Positions 29,385-38,174 of a stretch of 64,000 nucleotides of DNA are shown here, piece after piece. The notes beneath the pieces were generated by a model that was not told the DNA's origin, searched no databases, and saw only the letters and a program-made list of their open reading frames with translations. The DNA is taken from positions 1,240,001 to 1,304,000 of the forward strand of contig NZ_JABFBC010000001.1 of assembly GCF_013093415.1 (NCBI RefSeq), given 5' to 3'. Each line of letters opens with the position of its first letter. The stretch's first letter is position 1. The position numbers and the translations under genes were made by a program. The DNA is from Halovulum dunhuangense (GTDB taxonomy: Bacteria; Pseudomonadota; Alphaproteobacteria; Rhodobacterales; Rhodobacteraceae).

Positions 29385-30623
29385 TTAAAGCACCCGGTCC
29401 AGCGCCGCGATCAGCCGGTCCACCTCGGCCCGGCTGGTGTAGTGCACGAAACTCATCCGCAGCACGCCATGCTCGGGCGCGATCCCCAGCGCCGTGATCA
29501 GCCGCGTGGCGTAGAAATCCCCGCCCCCCGCCATGATCCCTTGGGCCGCCAGCGCCTCGGCCAGTTGCGCCCCGGGGCGGTTTGCGGCGATGGCGACGGT
29601 GCCCACCTTTTCCGCCACGTCCCGCGGCCCCAGCAGGCGGATATCGTTGCGGCTGCGCAGATAGGCCAGCAGCGGGGCAAGCAGCGCCTCTTCCTGCGCG
29701 CGTTGCAGCCCGGCCACCGCCCGCGCCCGTTCGGCGGGCGCGGCCGCGGCCCCGAAATGCCGGGCGTAAAGCGCGTCGATATAGTCCGCCATGCCCGCGC
29801 AGGCGGCGATCTGGGCATGATCGGGGCCCGCGGGGGTGAACCGCTTGGACAGGTAGCCTGCGTTGAAGTAATGGCCCTGGTTCGGCAGCGCCTCGGCCAG
29901 GGCGCGGCTGATGGTCATGATCCCCTGGTGCGGGCCGTATGTCTTGTAGCTTGAGAACAGGTAGATGTCCGCCCCCAGCGCGGCCACGTCCGGCAGCCCG
30001 TGCGGCGCCGCGCTGACCCCGTCCACGCAGGCCACCGCACCCGCCTCGTGCACCATGCGGCACCACTCCGCCACCGGGTTCATCCTCCCGAGGATGTTCG
30101 AGCAGTGCGGCAGGCACACCAGCCGCACCCGCCCGTCGAGAAGCCGCGCAAGCCCCGCGGGGTCGAGCGCGCCGGTTTCCGGATCGACCTGCCATTCGCG
30201 CACCTCGATCCCGCGCCTTTCCAGCCGCCGCCAGGGGCCGGTATTCGCCTCGTGGTCCTGGTTCGTCACGATGATCGCATCGCCCGGCGCCATCCACTCG
30301 CCGAAGGCCTGCGCCAGCACATAGGTATTCTGCGTGGTCGAGGGACCGAAGGACAGCAGGTCCTCCTCCACGTTCAGCATGGCGGCAAGGCGGCTGCGCG
30401 CCTCGTCCATCTCCTCGCCCGCGCGGCGGGTCGCGGGGGCAGGGCCATAGGGCTGCACCTTGGTCTCGCGGTAGAACCGGGTCAGGCGGTCGATCACCGG
30501 ACCGCAGGCATAGGATCCGCCGGCATTCTCGAAATGCGCGTGATCGGGATAGGCGGGCTCCGCCAGCGCGGGGAACTGCGCCCGCACGAAATCCAGATCC
30601 AGTGCCAATTCCTGCCCGTCCAT
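29385..30623 (-). CDS. Class V aminotransferase, cysteine desulfurase-like
   Basis: PLP enzyme of 412 residues in the SufS/CsdA-like fold. The PLP-lysine is K227 in SSYKTYGPHQG, with H124 (QDHEAN) stacking on the cofactor ring and D201 (VDGVSAAPHG) binding its nitrogen. There is no clear cysteine in the position of the SufS active-site loop, and it is not beside suf genes, so desulfurase activity is doubtful; selenocysteine-lyase or aminotransferase-like roles remain open. ATG 30623 has GGGAG 8 bases upstream. It is divergent from the two sulfotransferase genes, 130 bases apart. Confidence 0.85.
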   Translation of the reverse strand: MDGQELALDLDFVRAQFPALAEPAYPDHAHFENAGGSYACGPVIDRLTRFYRETKVQPYGPAPATRRAGEEMDEARSRLAAMLNVEEDLLSFGPSTTQNTYVLAQAFGEWMAPGDAIIVTNQDHEANTGPWRRLERRGIEVREWQVDPETGALDPAGLARLLDGRVRLVCLPHCSNILGRMNPVAEWCRMVHEAGAVACVDGVSAAPHGLPDVAALGADIYLFSSYKTYGPHQGIMTISRALAEALPNQGHYFNAGYLSKRFTPAGPDHAQIAACAGMADYIDALYARHFGAAAAPAERARAVAGLQRAQEEALLAPLLAYLRSRNDIRLLGPRDVAEKVGTVAIAANRPGAQLAEALAAQGIMAGGGDFYATRLITALGIAPEHGVLRMSFVHYTSRAEVDRLIAALDRVL

Positions 30624-30753
30624 CCGCCGTGCTCCCTGCCTGATGTCGCCTTGCCCCACCTTGTGCACAGCCCCGCGCCCAGCCGCAAGGGCGGTTGAGG
30701 CAGCGCAGCCTGGGGCCTATTGTCCGTGCCGGACAGGCATGAAGGGCAGGGGC

Positions 30754-31497
30754 ATGGCAACGGGCGCGCGGGTGGATTTCGTCGTGCTGGGCATGGCGCG
30801 GACCGGCTCCTCGCTGCTGGGCGGGATGCTGCGCGCGCATCCCGAAGCTTACGTCCATGGCGAGATCTTTCACGACAGGCGCCCGGCCGAGCATATCCGC
30901 GAGGAGCTTTTCCCCCACATCGATCTTGCCCGGCGCGCGGCCGACCCGGTGGGCTTCATCCGGCAGGTGCTGGACTTCGCCCCCAATGGCGAACGGGTGC
31001 GCGGCTTCAAGCATTTCTACCGCCACAACCCCGAGGCGGCGGAATGGCTGATCGGCGCGCCGGGGATCGCCAGGATCGTGCTCGAACGCGAGAACCGGCT
31101 GGCGATGTACGCCTCGCTGGAACTGGCGCGGGCGACCGGGGTCTACAATCTGGGCCCCGCGGCGCGGGCGGCGCGTCTCGATGCGGTCCGGCAGGCGCGG
31201 ATCCCGTTCAAGGCGCAGGCCTTCCGGCGATATTGCGAGACGGTCGACGCCATCTACGATCGCTACCGGCAGGCCACCGGGCAGGTGCTGCATCTCACCT
31301 ATGCGCAGGTCGCGCGCGGTCAGGTTGCGCCGGTCTTCGAATTCCTTGGCCTTGCCCCGGTGGCGACCCCGCCCGCCAAGGTGAAGCTGCATGGCAGCGA
31401 TATCGCCGCGCGCTTCCGCGACGAGGACCGCCCGAAGCTTGAGCGGGTCCTGGAAAGGATGGGGCGCAGGGAGTGGATGGTGGAAGATGCAGGCTGA
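30754..31497 (+). CDS. Sulfotransferase family protein 1
   Basis: Predicted PAPS-dependent sulfotransferase of 247 residues. The N-terminal 5'-phosphosulfate loop is GMARTGSSLLGGMLRAHP at about residues 13-30, and the 3'-phosphate motif is RIVLERENRLAMYAS near 110. Both are in the right order for the bacterial Stf family. The acceptor is unknown; candidates are glycans or lipids. ATG 30754 has AAGGG 7 bases upstream; an ATG at 30739 is also possible. The end overlaps the start of the next gene, a clear paralogue, so the two are translationally coupled. Confidence 0.83.
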   Translation: MATGARVDFVVLGMARTGSSLLGGMLRAHPEAYVHGEIFHDRRPAEHIREELFPHIDLARRAADPVGFIRQVLDFAPNGERVRGFKHFYRHNPEAAEWLIGAPGIARIVLERENRLAMYASLELARATGVYNLGPAARAARLDAVRQARIPFKAQAFRRYCETVDAIYDRYRQATGQVLHLTYAQVARGQVAPVFEFLGLAPVATPPAKVKLHGSDIAARFRDEDRPKLERVLERMGRREWMVEDAG

Positions 31498-32245
31498 CGC
31501 GGCGGCGCGGGACGGGCAGCCGGTGCTGTTCGCGGTGATGGCCATGCCGCGGACCGGAAGCTCGCTTCTGAACGGCATGTTCCGCGCCCATCCCGACGCC
31601 TATGTCCACGGAGAGTTGTTCAACCCCCGTGGCATCGAGAACCACATCCGCGAGGAGTTCCGCGCGCAGGCGGACATGCGCCTGCGCGAGACCGATCCGA
31701 TAGCCTTTGTCCGCGCCGCCTTTGCCTTCGCGCCGAACGGCGAACGGGTGCGCGGCTTCAAGCATTTCCATTCGCAATCCGTGCCGGTGTCGGACTGGCT
31801 GCTTGCCTCCGGCGAGGTCCGCAAGATCATCCTCGACCGGGAAAACCGGCTGGCGATGTACGCCTCCAGCCGGCTGGCCAAGGATACCGGCGTCTGGAAC
31901 ATGGGGGCGCACGCGCCCGAACGGCGGCTCGCGGCGTTGCGGCAGACGCGCACCGGCTTCAACCCGCAGGCGTTCCGCAGGTTCGTCGCGCGGATGGATG
32001 CGATCTATGCCCGCTACGCAGCGGCGAAGGGGCCGGTCACGCGCATCACCTACGCGCAGGCGGCGCTGGGAGAGACGGCCGCCGTCCATGAATTTCTGGG
32101 GCTGGAGCCGCTCGATCTTCCACCGCCCAAGGCCAAGCTGCACGGCAGCGACATCATCGGTCGCTTCCACGAGGCGGACCGCCCCGCGATCGAGGCGGTC
32201 CTGTCCGACATGGGCCGCGAGGACTGGGCGACCGAGCCGGTCTAG
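31487..32245 (+). CDS. Sulfotransferase family protein 2 (tandem paralogue)
   Basis: Paralogue of the preceding gene, 252 residues. The loop is AMPRTGSSLLNGMFRAHP and the 3'-phosphate motif KIILDRENRLAMYAS; blocks such as NGERVRGFKHF and AKLHGSDI are shared between the two. The start overlaps the previous stop by 11 bases (ATG 31487, with a GGAAG directly before it), so it relies on coupling. Tandem retention suggests two related acceptors or a heteromer; neither is proven. It is convergent with acuI, 3 bases apart. Confidence 0.82.
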   Translation: MQADAAARDGQPVLFAVMAMPRTGSSLLNGMFRAHPDAYVHGELFNPRGIENHIREEFRAQADMRLRETDPIAFVRAAFAFAPNGERVRGFKHFHSQSVPVSDWLLASGEVRKIILDRENRLAMYASSRLAKDTGVWNMGAHAPERRLAALRQTRTGFNPQAFRRFVARMDAIYARYAAAKGPVTRITYAQAALGETAAVHEFLGLEPLDLPPPKAKLHGSDIIGRFHEADRPAIEAVLSDMGREDWATEPV

Positions 32246-32248
32246 GGC

Positions 32249-33241
32249 TCAGGCGTTCACGTCCACGACCACCCGGCCCCGGACCTCGCCCTTCAGGATG
32301 GCCGCGCCCAGTTCCGGCAGGTCGGCCAGCGTCGCGGGATGGATCATCGCGTCCAACCTGTCGAGCGGCAGCAGTTCGGCGATACGGTTCCAGGCGCGGA
32401 TGCGGTTGGGGCGCGGCTGCATCACGCTGTCGATGCCCAGAAGGTTCACGCCGCGCAGGATGAAGGGGATCACCGTCGCGGGCAGCCCCGCACCCCCCGC
32501 AAGACCCACGGCCGCGACCGAGGCGCCGTATTTCATCTGCCCCAGCACCCGCGCCAGCATCGCGCCGCCCACGGCATCGACGCAGCCGGCCCAGGTCTCG
32601 CTTTCCAGCGGGCGCTTGACCGTCTCGGCGATGTCGGCGCGCGGCACGATGGTGGTGGCGCCCAACTCGCGCAGATAGGCTTCGGTCTCGGGCCGGCCGG
32701 TGACGGCGGCGACCTCGTGGCCCATCGCGGCCAGCAGCGCCACGGCGACCGAACCGACGCCGCCGGCAGCGCCCGTCACCAGCACCGGGCCGTTGCCGGG
32801 CGCAAGCCCATGCGCCTCGAGCGCGTCGATGGCCAGCATCGCGGTCAGCCCGGCGGTGCCCACCGCCATCGCCTGCCGCGTCGTAAGCCCCTCGGGCAGC
32901 GGCACCAGCCAGTCGCCCCTGACGCGCGCCTTCTGCGCATGGCCGCCCCAGTGGATCTCGCCCACGCGCCAGCCGGTCAGCACCACCTTGTCGCCGGGGC
33001 GGTAGTCGGGATGGTCCGACCGCTCGACGGTGCCCGCGAAGTCGATGCCGGGCACATGCGGCCAGGTCTTGACCAGCCCGCCGCCCGACCCGATGCAGAG
33101 CCCGTCCTTGTAGTTCACGGTGGAATACTCGACGGCGACCAGCACGTCGCCCGGCGGCAGGTCGTCCTCGGTGATGTGGCTGACGGTGGCGGCCGTGCGC
33201 CCCTCCTCGTCGCGGGTCACGACCAGCGCGTTGAAACTCAT
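32249..33241 (-). CDS. acuI: Acrylyl-CoA reductase-type quinone oxidoreductase AcuI
   Basis: NADPH-dependent medium-chain reductase of the YhdH/AcuI group, 330 residues. In R. sphaeroides AcuI reduces acryloyl-CoA to propionyl-CoA, detoxifying an intermediate of 3-hydroxypropionate and DMSP metabolism. The N-terminal GroES-like domain contains YSTVNYKDGL and VPGIDFAGTVE. The Rossmann domain carries VLVTGAAGGVGSVAV at about 150. The closing RGRVVVDVN is typical. There are no zinc ligands. ATG 33241 has AAAGGAC 7 bases upstream. No ddd or dmd DMSP genes are nearby, so the substrate assignment rests on family similarity. Confidence 0.88.
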   Translation of the reverse strand: MSFNALVVTRDEEGRTAATVSHITEDDLPPGDVLVAVEYSTVNYKDGLCIGSGGGLVKTWPHVPGIDFAGTVERSDHPDYRPGDKVVLTGWRVGEIHWGGHAQKARVRGDWLVPLPEGLTTRQAMAVGTAGLTAMLAIDALEAHGLAPGNGPVLVTGAAGGVGSVAVALLAAMGHEVAAVTGRPETEAYLRELGATTIVPRADIAETVKRPLESETWAGCVDAVGGAMLARVLGQMKYGASVAAVGLAGGAGLPATVIPFILRGVNLLGIDSVMQPRPNRIRAWNRIAELLPLDRLDAMIHPATLADLPELGAAILKGEVRGRVVVDVNA

Positions 33242-33543
33242 CCTTTGTCCTTTCGTGTTGGGTCGTTCGCAAACCGCATTCGCCGGACATGCGGCAGAAC
33301 GGGTCGTTGCCGGATCAGACGCATCATGGATGCAGATGCGCGCGGTGATCAATCGCTCCTTCGGACAAGCCGAAGCATCGACCCATGCGCACCTGGCGCG
33401 ACGGTCTTCCATCGATCGAACGCAAGCAGGGTCCGGACGCCTGCATCTGCCAGCCGGCGCGCGTCACCACGGATCTCGCGGGATGTCCGTCGGCCGCTCG
33501 CGGGCAAGGGCAGTTCCCTTGGTCAATCGCGAAATCGCCGCCC
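33242..33543. other. Gene-free stretch upstream of acuI
   Basis: These 302 bases separate the 3' end of the amidotransferase gene from the 5' end of acuI, both on the minus strand. The part next to 33241 must hold the acuI leader and promoter. No convincing promoter boxes, repeats or small gene were seen. Confidence 0.5.
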
Positions 33544-34302
33544 TCAGCCCGCGCGGCGCAGGGCGTCCTTGCGCATGGCCGTGCCAAAGGCCTGGAACAG
33601 CGGGCGCGAGACGGGATCGATGCCCGCCTGCCATTCGGGGTGCCACTGCACCGCCATGGCGAAGTTGGGCGCGCCCTTGACGTGCAGCGCCTCGGGCGTG
33701 CCGTCGGGCGCGTGCCCCTCGATCACGATGCGGGTGCCCGGCGTCTCGATCCCCTGGCCGTGCAGCGTGTTCACCTCGATCACGTCCGCGCCGAACAGCC
33801 GCGCGAACAGCCCGCCCGGCGTCAGGTGCACGGCGTGGCGGTTGGTGAACTTGTCGGCCAGCGCGCCGGTCGTGGGCATCCGGTGGTTCATCCGCCCCGG
33901 CAGCTCGCGGATCTCAGGGTGCAGCGTGCCGCCATAGGCCACGTTGAATTCCTGGAAACCCCGGCAGATGCCCAGGATCGGCACGCCCCGGTCCACGCAG
34001 GCATGGATCAGCCCCAGCGCCACCGCGTCGCGGTCCAGATCGAAACTGCCGTGCTTTTCGGTCTCCTCGTGGCCGTAATGGCTGGGATGCACGTTGGGCC
34101 GCCCGCCGGTCAGGACGATCCCGTCCACCACGTCCAGAAGATGCGCGATATCGACCAGGTCGGGGACCGCGGGGATCATCAGGGGCAGCGCATCGGCCAC
34201 CTGCGCCACCGCCTCGAGGTTCGACAGCCCGACCGCCTGCGCGGGATATTCGTCATTCACCATGTGGCGATTGCCGATGATACCGACGACCGGACGCGCC
34301 AT
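33544..34302 (-). CDS. Class I glutamine amidotransferase, gamma-glutamyl hydrolase type (PuuD-like)
   Basis: Predicted peptidase C26 family hydrolase of 252 residues. The nucleophile elbow is LGICRGFQEFN (Cys near residue 109) and the catalytic His/Glu pair lies in VQWHPEW. The oxyanion-side motif VLTGGRPNVHPSHY replaces the LPGG of related enzymes. PuuD cleaves gamma-glutamyl-GABA in putrescine breakdown, but no puu genes are close by, so the substrate is open. ATG 34302 has GGGAGG 6 bases upstream. It is divergent from the photolyase, separated by 234 bases. Confidence 0.86.
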   Translation of the reverse strand: MARPVVGIIGNRHMVNDEYPAQAVGLSNLEAVAQVADALPLMIPAVPDLVDIAHLLDVVDGIVLTGGRPNVHPSHYGHEETEKHGSFDLDRDAVALGLIHACVDRGVPILGICRGFQEFNVAYGGTLHPEIRELPGRMNHRMPTTGALADKFTNRHAVHLTPGGLFARLFGADVIEVNTLHGQGIETPGTRIVIEGHAPDGTPEALHVKGAPNFAMAVQWHPEWQAGIDPVSRPLFQAFGTAMRKDALRRAG

Positions 34303-34536
34303 GCCTGCCTCCCTGCTGCGTTGACGACAACTTAGCGCCGCGGCGCCGAAAGCAAAAGAGGGCAGGTCGGCTGCCCCCGGCTTTGCCCGGAAAATAACGG
34401 CGATCGGGCGCGCAGCGGGCTGCGACACCGCGGACCGACGAAACTTTGTGCACTTGGGGGTAAACCGTTTTCATGTTGCGACCGTATCTTCCTGCATGAC
34501 CTCAGCAAGTTTCCCGCGCAGCGGCCCCCGACACGC

Positions 34537-35958
34537 ATGACACCCCCCACGCTCTTCTGGTTCCGCCGGGACCTTCGGCTTGCCGATCACCCCGGCCTTG
34601 TTGCCGCCATCGCGCGCGGCGGCCCGGTCATTCCCGTCTTCATCCTCGATCCCCAGACCGAGACGCTTGGCGCGGCCCCCCGCTGGCGGCTGGGCGAGGG
34701 GGTCGCTTCCTTCGCCCGCAGCCTCGAGGCGTTGGGCAGCCGGCTGATCCTGCGCCGGGGCGACGCGGCCCGGGTGCTGGCCGCGCTTGCCGCCGAGACC
34801 GGTGCGACCGCCGTGCACTGGAGCAGGCTCTGCGATCCCGTCTCGAAGGCGCGCGATGCGGGCGTCAAGGCGCAGCTGAGGGATCGCGGGCTTGAGGCGG
34901 TCAGCCATCCCGGCCATCTTCTGTTCGAGCCGTGGACCGTGCAGACCGGGCAGGGCGGCTTCTACCGGGTCTACACCCCCTACTGGCGCGCGGTGCGCGA
35001 CCGCGATCCGGGCGACTGCCTGCCCGCCCCCGCCCGCCTGCCGGCCCCCGACGCCTGGCCCGCAAGCGACAGCCTGTCCGACTGGGCGCTCGGCGCCGCC
35101 ATGCGCCGCGGCGCCGATATCGTGGCCGCCCACGCCCGCATCGGCGAGGATGCCGCCCGCGCCCGGCTCGACGCCTTTCTCGAACAGGGGATCGCCGGCT
35201 ATTCGGACCTGCGCGACCGGCTGGACCTGCCCGGCACATCGAAGCTGGGCGAGAACCTGAGCCTGGGCGAGGTGTCCGTCCGCGCCTGCTGGCATGCCGC
35301 CCGCGCCGCGATGGAGCGGGGCGCGCCGGGGGCCGAGACATTCCTCCAGGAAATCGTCTGGCGCGACTTCGCCCACCACCTCGTCCACCACACGCCCCAT
35401 ATCACCGAACGCAACTGGCGCGAGGAATGGGACGGCTTCCCCTGGGCGGGTGAGAGCGAGCACGCCACCCGCTGGAAGCGCGGCCTGACCGGAGAGCCGG
35501 TGATCGACGCCGCCATGCGCGAGATGTACGTCACCGGCACCATGCACAACCGCGCCCGGATGCTGGTCGCAAGCTACCTGACCAAGCACCTGATGACCGA
35601 CTGGCGCGTGGGTCTGAAATGGTTCGAGGATTGCCTGATCGACTGGGATCCGGCGTCCAACGCCATGGGCTGGCAATGGGCCGCCGGATCGGGGCCGGAC
35701 GCGGCGCCCTTCTTCCGCATCTTCAACCCCGCCACCCAGGCCGAGAAGTTCGACCCGAAATCCGTCTACCGCCGGACTTGGGTCGCGGAACTTTCCCGTC
35801 AGCCGGGCAAGGATGCGCTGGACTATTTCCGGGCCGTGCCGGAAAGCTGGGCCATGACTCCCTCCGCGCCCTATCCGAAACCCCTGGTGGACCTGAAAAA
35901 GGGCCGCGAGCGGGCGCTGGACGCCTATCACGCGCATCGCGACAGGTCTGCTGCGTGA
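34537..35958 (+). CDS. phrB: Deoxyribodipyrimidine photolyase (class I CPD)
   Basis: Light-dependent repair enzyme for cyclobutane pyrimidine dimers, 473 residues. The antenna domain begins LFWFRRDLRLADHPGL. The FAD domain contains TSKLGENLSLGE, EIVWRDFAHH, GEPVIDAAMREMYVTG, MHNRARMLVASYLTKHL and the classical signature NAMGWQWAAGSGPDA followed by FFRIFNP. The flavin N5 Asn (MHNRARM) is present. It differs from the other photolyase-like gene at 22.5-24.0 kb. Five genes follow closely on the same strand, forming a probable stress operon. No strong ribosome site is visible before the ATG. Confidence 0.95.
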   Translation: MTPPTLFWFRRDLRLADHPGLVAAIARGGPVIPVFILDPQTETLGAAPRWRLGEGVASFARSLEALGSRLILRRGDAARVLAALAAETGATAVHWSRLCDPVSKARDAGVKAQLRDRGLEAVSHPGHLLFEPWTVQTGQGGFYRVYTPYWRAVRDRDPGDCLPAPARLPAPDAWPASDSLSDWALGAAMRRGADIVAAHARIGEDAARARLDAFLEQGIAGYSDLRDRLDLPGTSKLGENLSLGEVSVRACWHAARAAMERGAPGAETFLQEIVWRDFAHHLVHHTPHITERNWREEWDGFPWAGESEHATRWKRGLTGEPVIDAAMREMYVTGTMHNRARMLVASYLTKHLMTDWRVGLKWFEDCLIDWDPASNAMGWQWAAGSGPDAAPFFRIFNPATQAEKFDPKSVYRRTWVAELSRQPGKDALDYFRAVPESWAMTPSAPYPKPLVDLKKGRERALDAYHAHRDRSAA

Positions 35959-36019
35959 ACCAATTCCAATCCACTTCACGAACTGGCCGATGCACAGGCC
36001 CAAGATCAAGGACGAGCAG

Positions 36020-37336
36020 ATGAAGATTGCCGTTGTCGGTGCCGGGATCACCGGAATGGGGGCTGCCTATGCCCTGTCGGAAGACCACGATGTCCACCTT
36101 TTCGAACGCGACAGCCGCTTCGGCGGCCATGCCAACACGGTCGAGGCGCATTTCGGCGACGTGACGATCCCGGTGGATACCGGCTTCATCGTCTACAACT
36201 ACCGCAACTACCCCAACCTTACCGGCCTGTTCGATCATCTGGGCGTGCCCACCAAGTGGTCCGACATGTCGTTCGGCCTGTCGGTCGCGGGCGGGCGCAT
36301 GGAATACGCCTGCGACGGGCTGAACGAGATCTTCGCCCAGCGCAGCAACATCTTCCGCCCCCGCTTCCTGCGCGGCCTGCGCGAGATCATGCGCTTCAAC
36401 CGCACCGCCGCCACCCAGCTGGACGACGGGCGGCTCGCGGGGCTCAGCATGGGCGACTACCTGCGCGCCGAGGGTTATTCCGACTGGTTCCGCGACTGCT
36501 TCATCCTGCCGATGGGGGGCGCGATCTGGTCCACGCCGACGGCGCAGATGCTCGACTTTCCGGCCGAAAGCTTCGTCGCCTTCTTCCGCAACCACGACCT
36601 GATGACCGGGCTCGACCCGTCGCAGCGCTGGCGCACCGTCGAAGGCGGCTCGCGCGAATATGTCAGCCGCCTGATGGCGAAACTCGGCCCCCGCGCCCAT
36701 GCGGGCGCCGAGGTGGTTTCCGTCACCCGCACCGGGGGCAAGCCGCATCTGCGCTTCGCCGACGGCTCCGAGGCGGTCTTCGACCAGGTGCTTCTGGCCT
36801 GCCACGGCCCGCAGGCGCACCGGCTTCTGGCCGACGCCTCGGATGCCGAGCGCAACGTGCTCGCCTGCTTCCGCACCTCGCAGAACCGCGCGGTGCTCCA
36901 TTCCGACGAGATGCTGATGCCGGTCCGCCGCAAGGTATGGTCCAGCTGGAACTTCCTCTCGCCGCTCAACCCGGCCGAGGATCAGCGCCCGGCGCCCGTC
37001 ACCTACTGGATGAACCGCCTTCAGACCATCGACCGCCGCTATCCCCTTTTCGTCAGCCTCAACCCCACCCGGACGATCGACCCCGCCAAGGTGCATGTCG
37101 AATTCGACTACGCGCACCCCGTCTTCGACGGCGCCGCCTTCGCCGCCCAGCGCGAGATGCCGGCGCTTCAGGGTGTGGGCGGCGTCTGGTATGCTGGTGC
37201 GTGGCTTGGCTACGGCTTCCACGAGGACGGGCTGCGCGCGGGCCTTCGCGTGGCGGCGTCGCTGGGCGCGCGCCCCGAATGGGCCCGCGACCTGCCCGCG
37301 CCGGAACGCAGCTACATGGCAGAGGCGGCCGAATGA
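36020..37336 (+). CDS. Flavin amine oxidase-like FAD-dependent protein
   Basis: FAD enzyme of 438 residues with the dinucleotide-binding motif VVGAGITGMGAAYAL at the N-terminus, then FERDSRFGGHANTV. The ending WYAGAWLGYGFHEDGLRAG is typical of the family. Homologues sit next to DUF1365 and cyclopropane-synthase-like genes and belong, from memory, to the R. sphaeroides RpoE-ChrR regulon. An enzyme set of this kind makes methylated and furan fatty acids from membrane phospholipid chains there, so a lipid desaturase or oxidase role is inferred. ATG 36020 has AAGGA 7 bases upstream. It overlaps the next gene by 4 bases. Confidence 0.87.
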   Translation: MKIAVVGAGITGMGAAYALSEDHDVHLFERDSRFGGHANTVEAHFGDVTIPVDTGFIVYNYRNYPNLTGLFDHLGVPTKWSDMSFGLSVAGGRMEYACDGLNEIFAQRSNIFRPRFLRGLREIMRFNRTAATQLDDGRLAGLSMGDYLRAEGYSDWFRDCFILPMGGAIWSTPTAQMLDFPAESFVAFFRNHDLMTGLDPSQRWRTVEGGSREYVSRLMAKLGPRAHAGAEVVSVTRTGGKPHLRFADGSEAVFDQVLLACHGPQAHRLLADASDAERNVLACFRTSQNRAVLHSDEMLMPVRRKVWSSWNFLSPLNPAEDQRPAPVTYWMNRLQTIDRRYPLFVSLNPTRTIDPAKVHVEFDYAHPVFDGAAFAAQREMPALQGVGGVWYAGAWLGYGFHEDGLRAGLRVAASLGARPEWARDLPAPERSYMAEAAE

Positions 37337-38103
37337 CCGAAGGACCGGCAGCGACGCTCTATCGCGGGCATGTGATGCACATGCGCCTGTTGCCCCGGCG
37401 GCACCGGTTCCGCTACCGCGTCTTCTCGCTGCTGGTCGATCTGGACCGGATCGACGCCATCCTGTCCCGCCTGCGCCTGCTGGGCCACAACCGCACCGCG
37501 TTGATGAGCCTTCAGGATCGCGACCACGGCCCCCGCGACGGCGGGCCGCTGCGCCCCTGGGTGGACGCACAGCTGAAGGGGGCCGGCCTGCCGCCCGCCC
37601 GGCGCGTGTCGATGCTCTGCTTTCCCAGGATGCTGGGCTACGTCTTCAACCCGCTTACCGTCTACTACTGCTACGACGCGGATGACCGGCTGCAATCGCT
37701 GGTCTACGAGGTCAAGAACACCTTCGGCGACCAGATCGCCTATGCCCTGCCCGCGGGCGACGCGGCCGGCGGCGCCTATCGCCAGCAGCAGGGCAAGGAG
37801 ATGTATGTCTCGCCCTTCATCGACATGGACAAGACCTACCGCTTTTCGGTGAACGCGCCCGACGAGAAGCTGGCGCTCCGCATCCGCGAGGCCGGGCCCG
37901 AGGGCGAGACGCTGATCGCCACCATCACCGGCCGGGGCGAACCGCTGACCGACCGCGCCCTCATGCGCGCCTTCCTCGCCTATCCGCTGATGAGCTTCCG
38001 CGTCTTCGCCCTGATCCACTGGCACGCCTTGCGACTTTTCCTCAAGGGCATCCGTTTCCATCGATACTCGCAAAGCGAAACGGCCCGGAAGCGCGCGGCC
38101 TGA
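37333..38103 (+). CDS. DUF1365 family protein
   Basis: Protein of 256 residues matching DUF1365. The N-terminal block LYRGHVMHMRLLPRRHRFRYR is the family signature, then LCFPRMLGYVFNPLTVYYCYD and NTFGDQIAYALP, then KEMYVSPFIDMDKTYRF. A hydrophobic C-terminal segment (AYPLMSFRVFALIHWHALRLF) suggests membrane association. Its ATG overlaps the upstream stop (ATGA), and the cyclopropane-synthase-like gene follows. The conserved trio with an amine oxidase-like protein and a fatty-acid methylase points to membrane-lipid modification. The reaction is not known from the sequence. Confidence 0.87.
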   Translation: MTEGPAATLYRGHVMHMRLLPRRHRFRYRVFSLLVDLDRIDAILSRLRLLGHNRTALMSLQDRDHGPRDGGPLRPWVDAQLKGAGLPPARRVSMLCFPRMLGYVFNPLTVYYCYDADDRLQSLVYEVKNTFGDQIAYALPAGDAAGGAYRQQQGKEMYVSPFIDMDKTYRFSVNAPDEKLALRIREAGPEGETLIATITGRGEPLTDRALMRAFLAYPLMSFRVFALIHWHALRLFLKGIRFHRYSQSETARKRAA

Positions 38104-38174
38104 GCGCGCAGCCCTTGGCGGGCAGCCCTTCCCCCACTACAACCCCTTCAGAAGACTTGCGGAGTGACGACAGA

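Noticed and set aside
29385..30623. Calling the class V aminotransferase SufS
   Set aside because: No suf genes nearby and no clear active-site Cys in the usual loop, so only the fold family is stated.
28600..31578. 992-codon minus-strand frame
   Set aside because: Runs through the barrel gene, the aminotransferase and the sulfotransferase region in the wrong frame; no ribosome site or motif.
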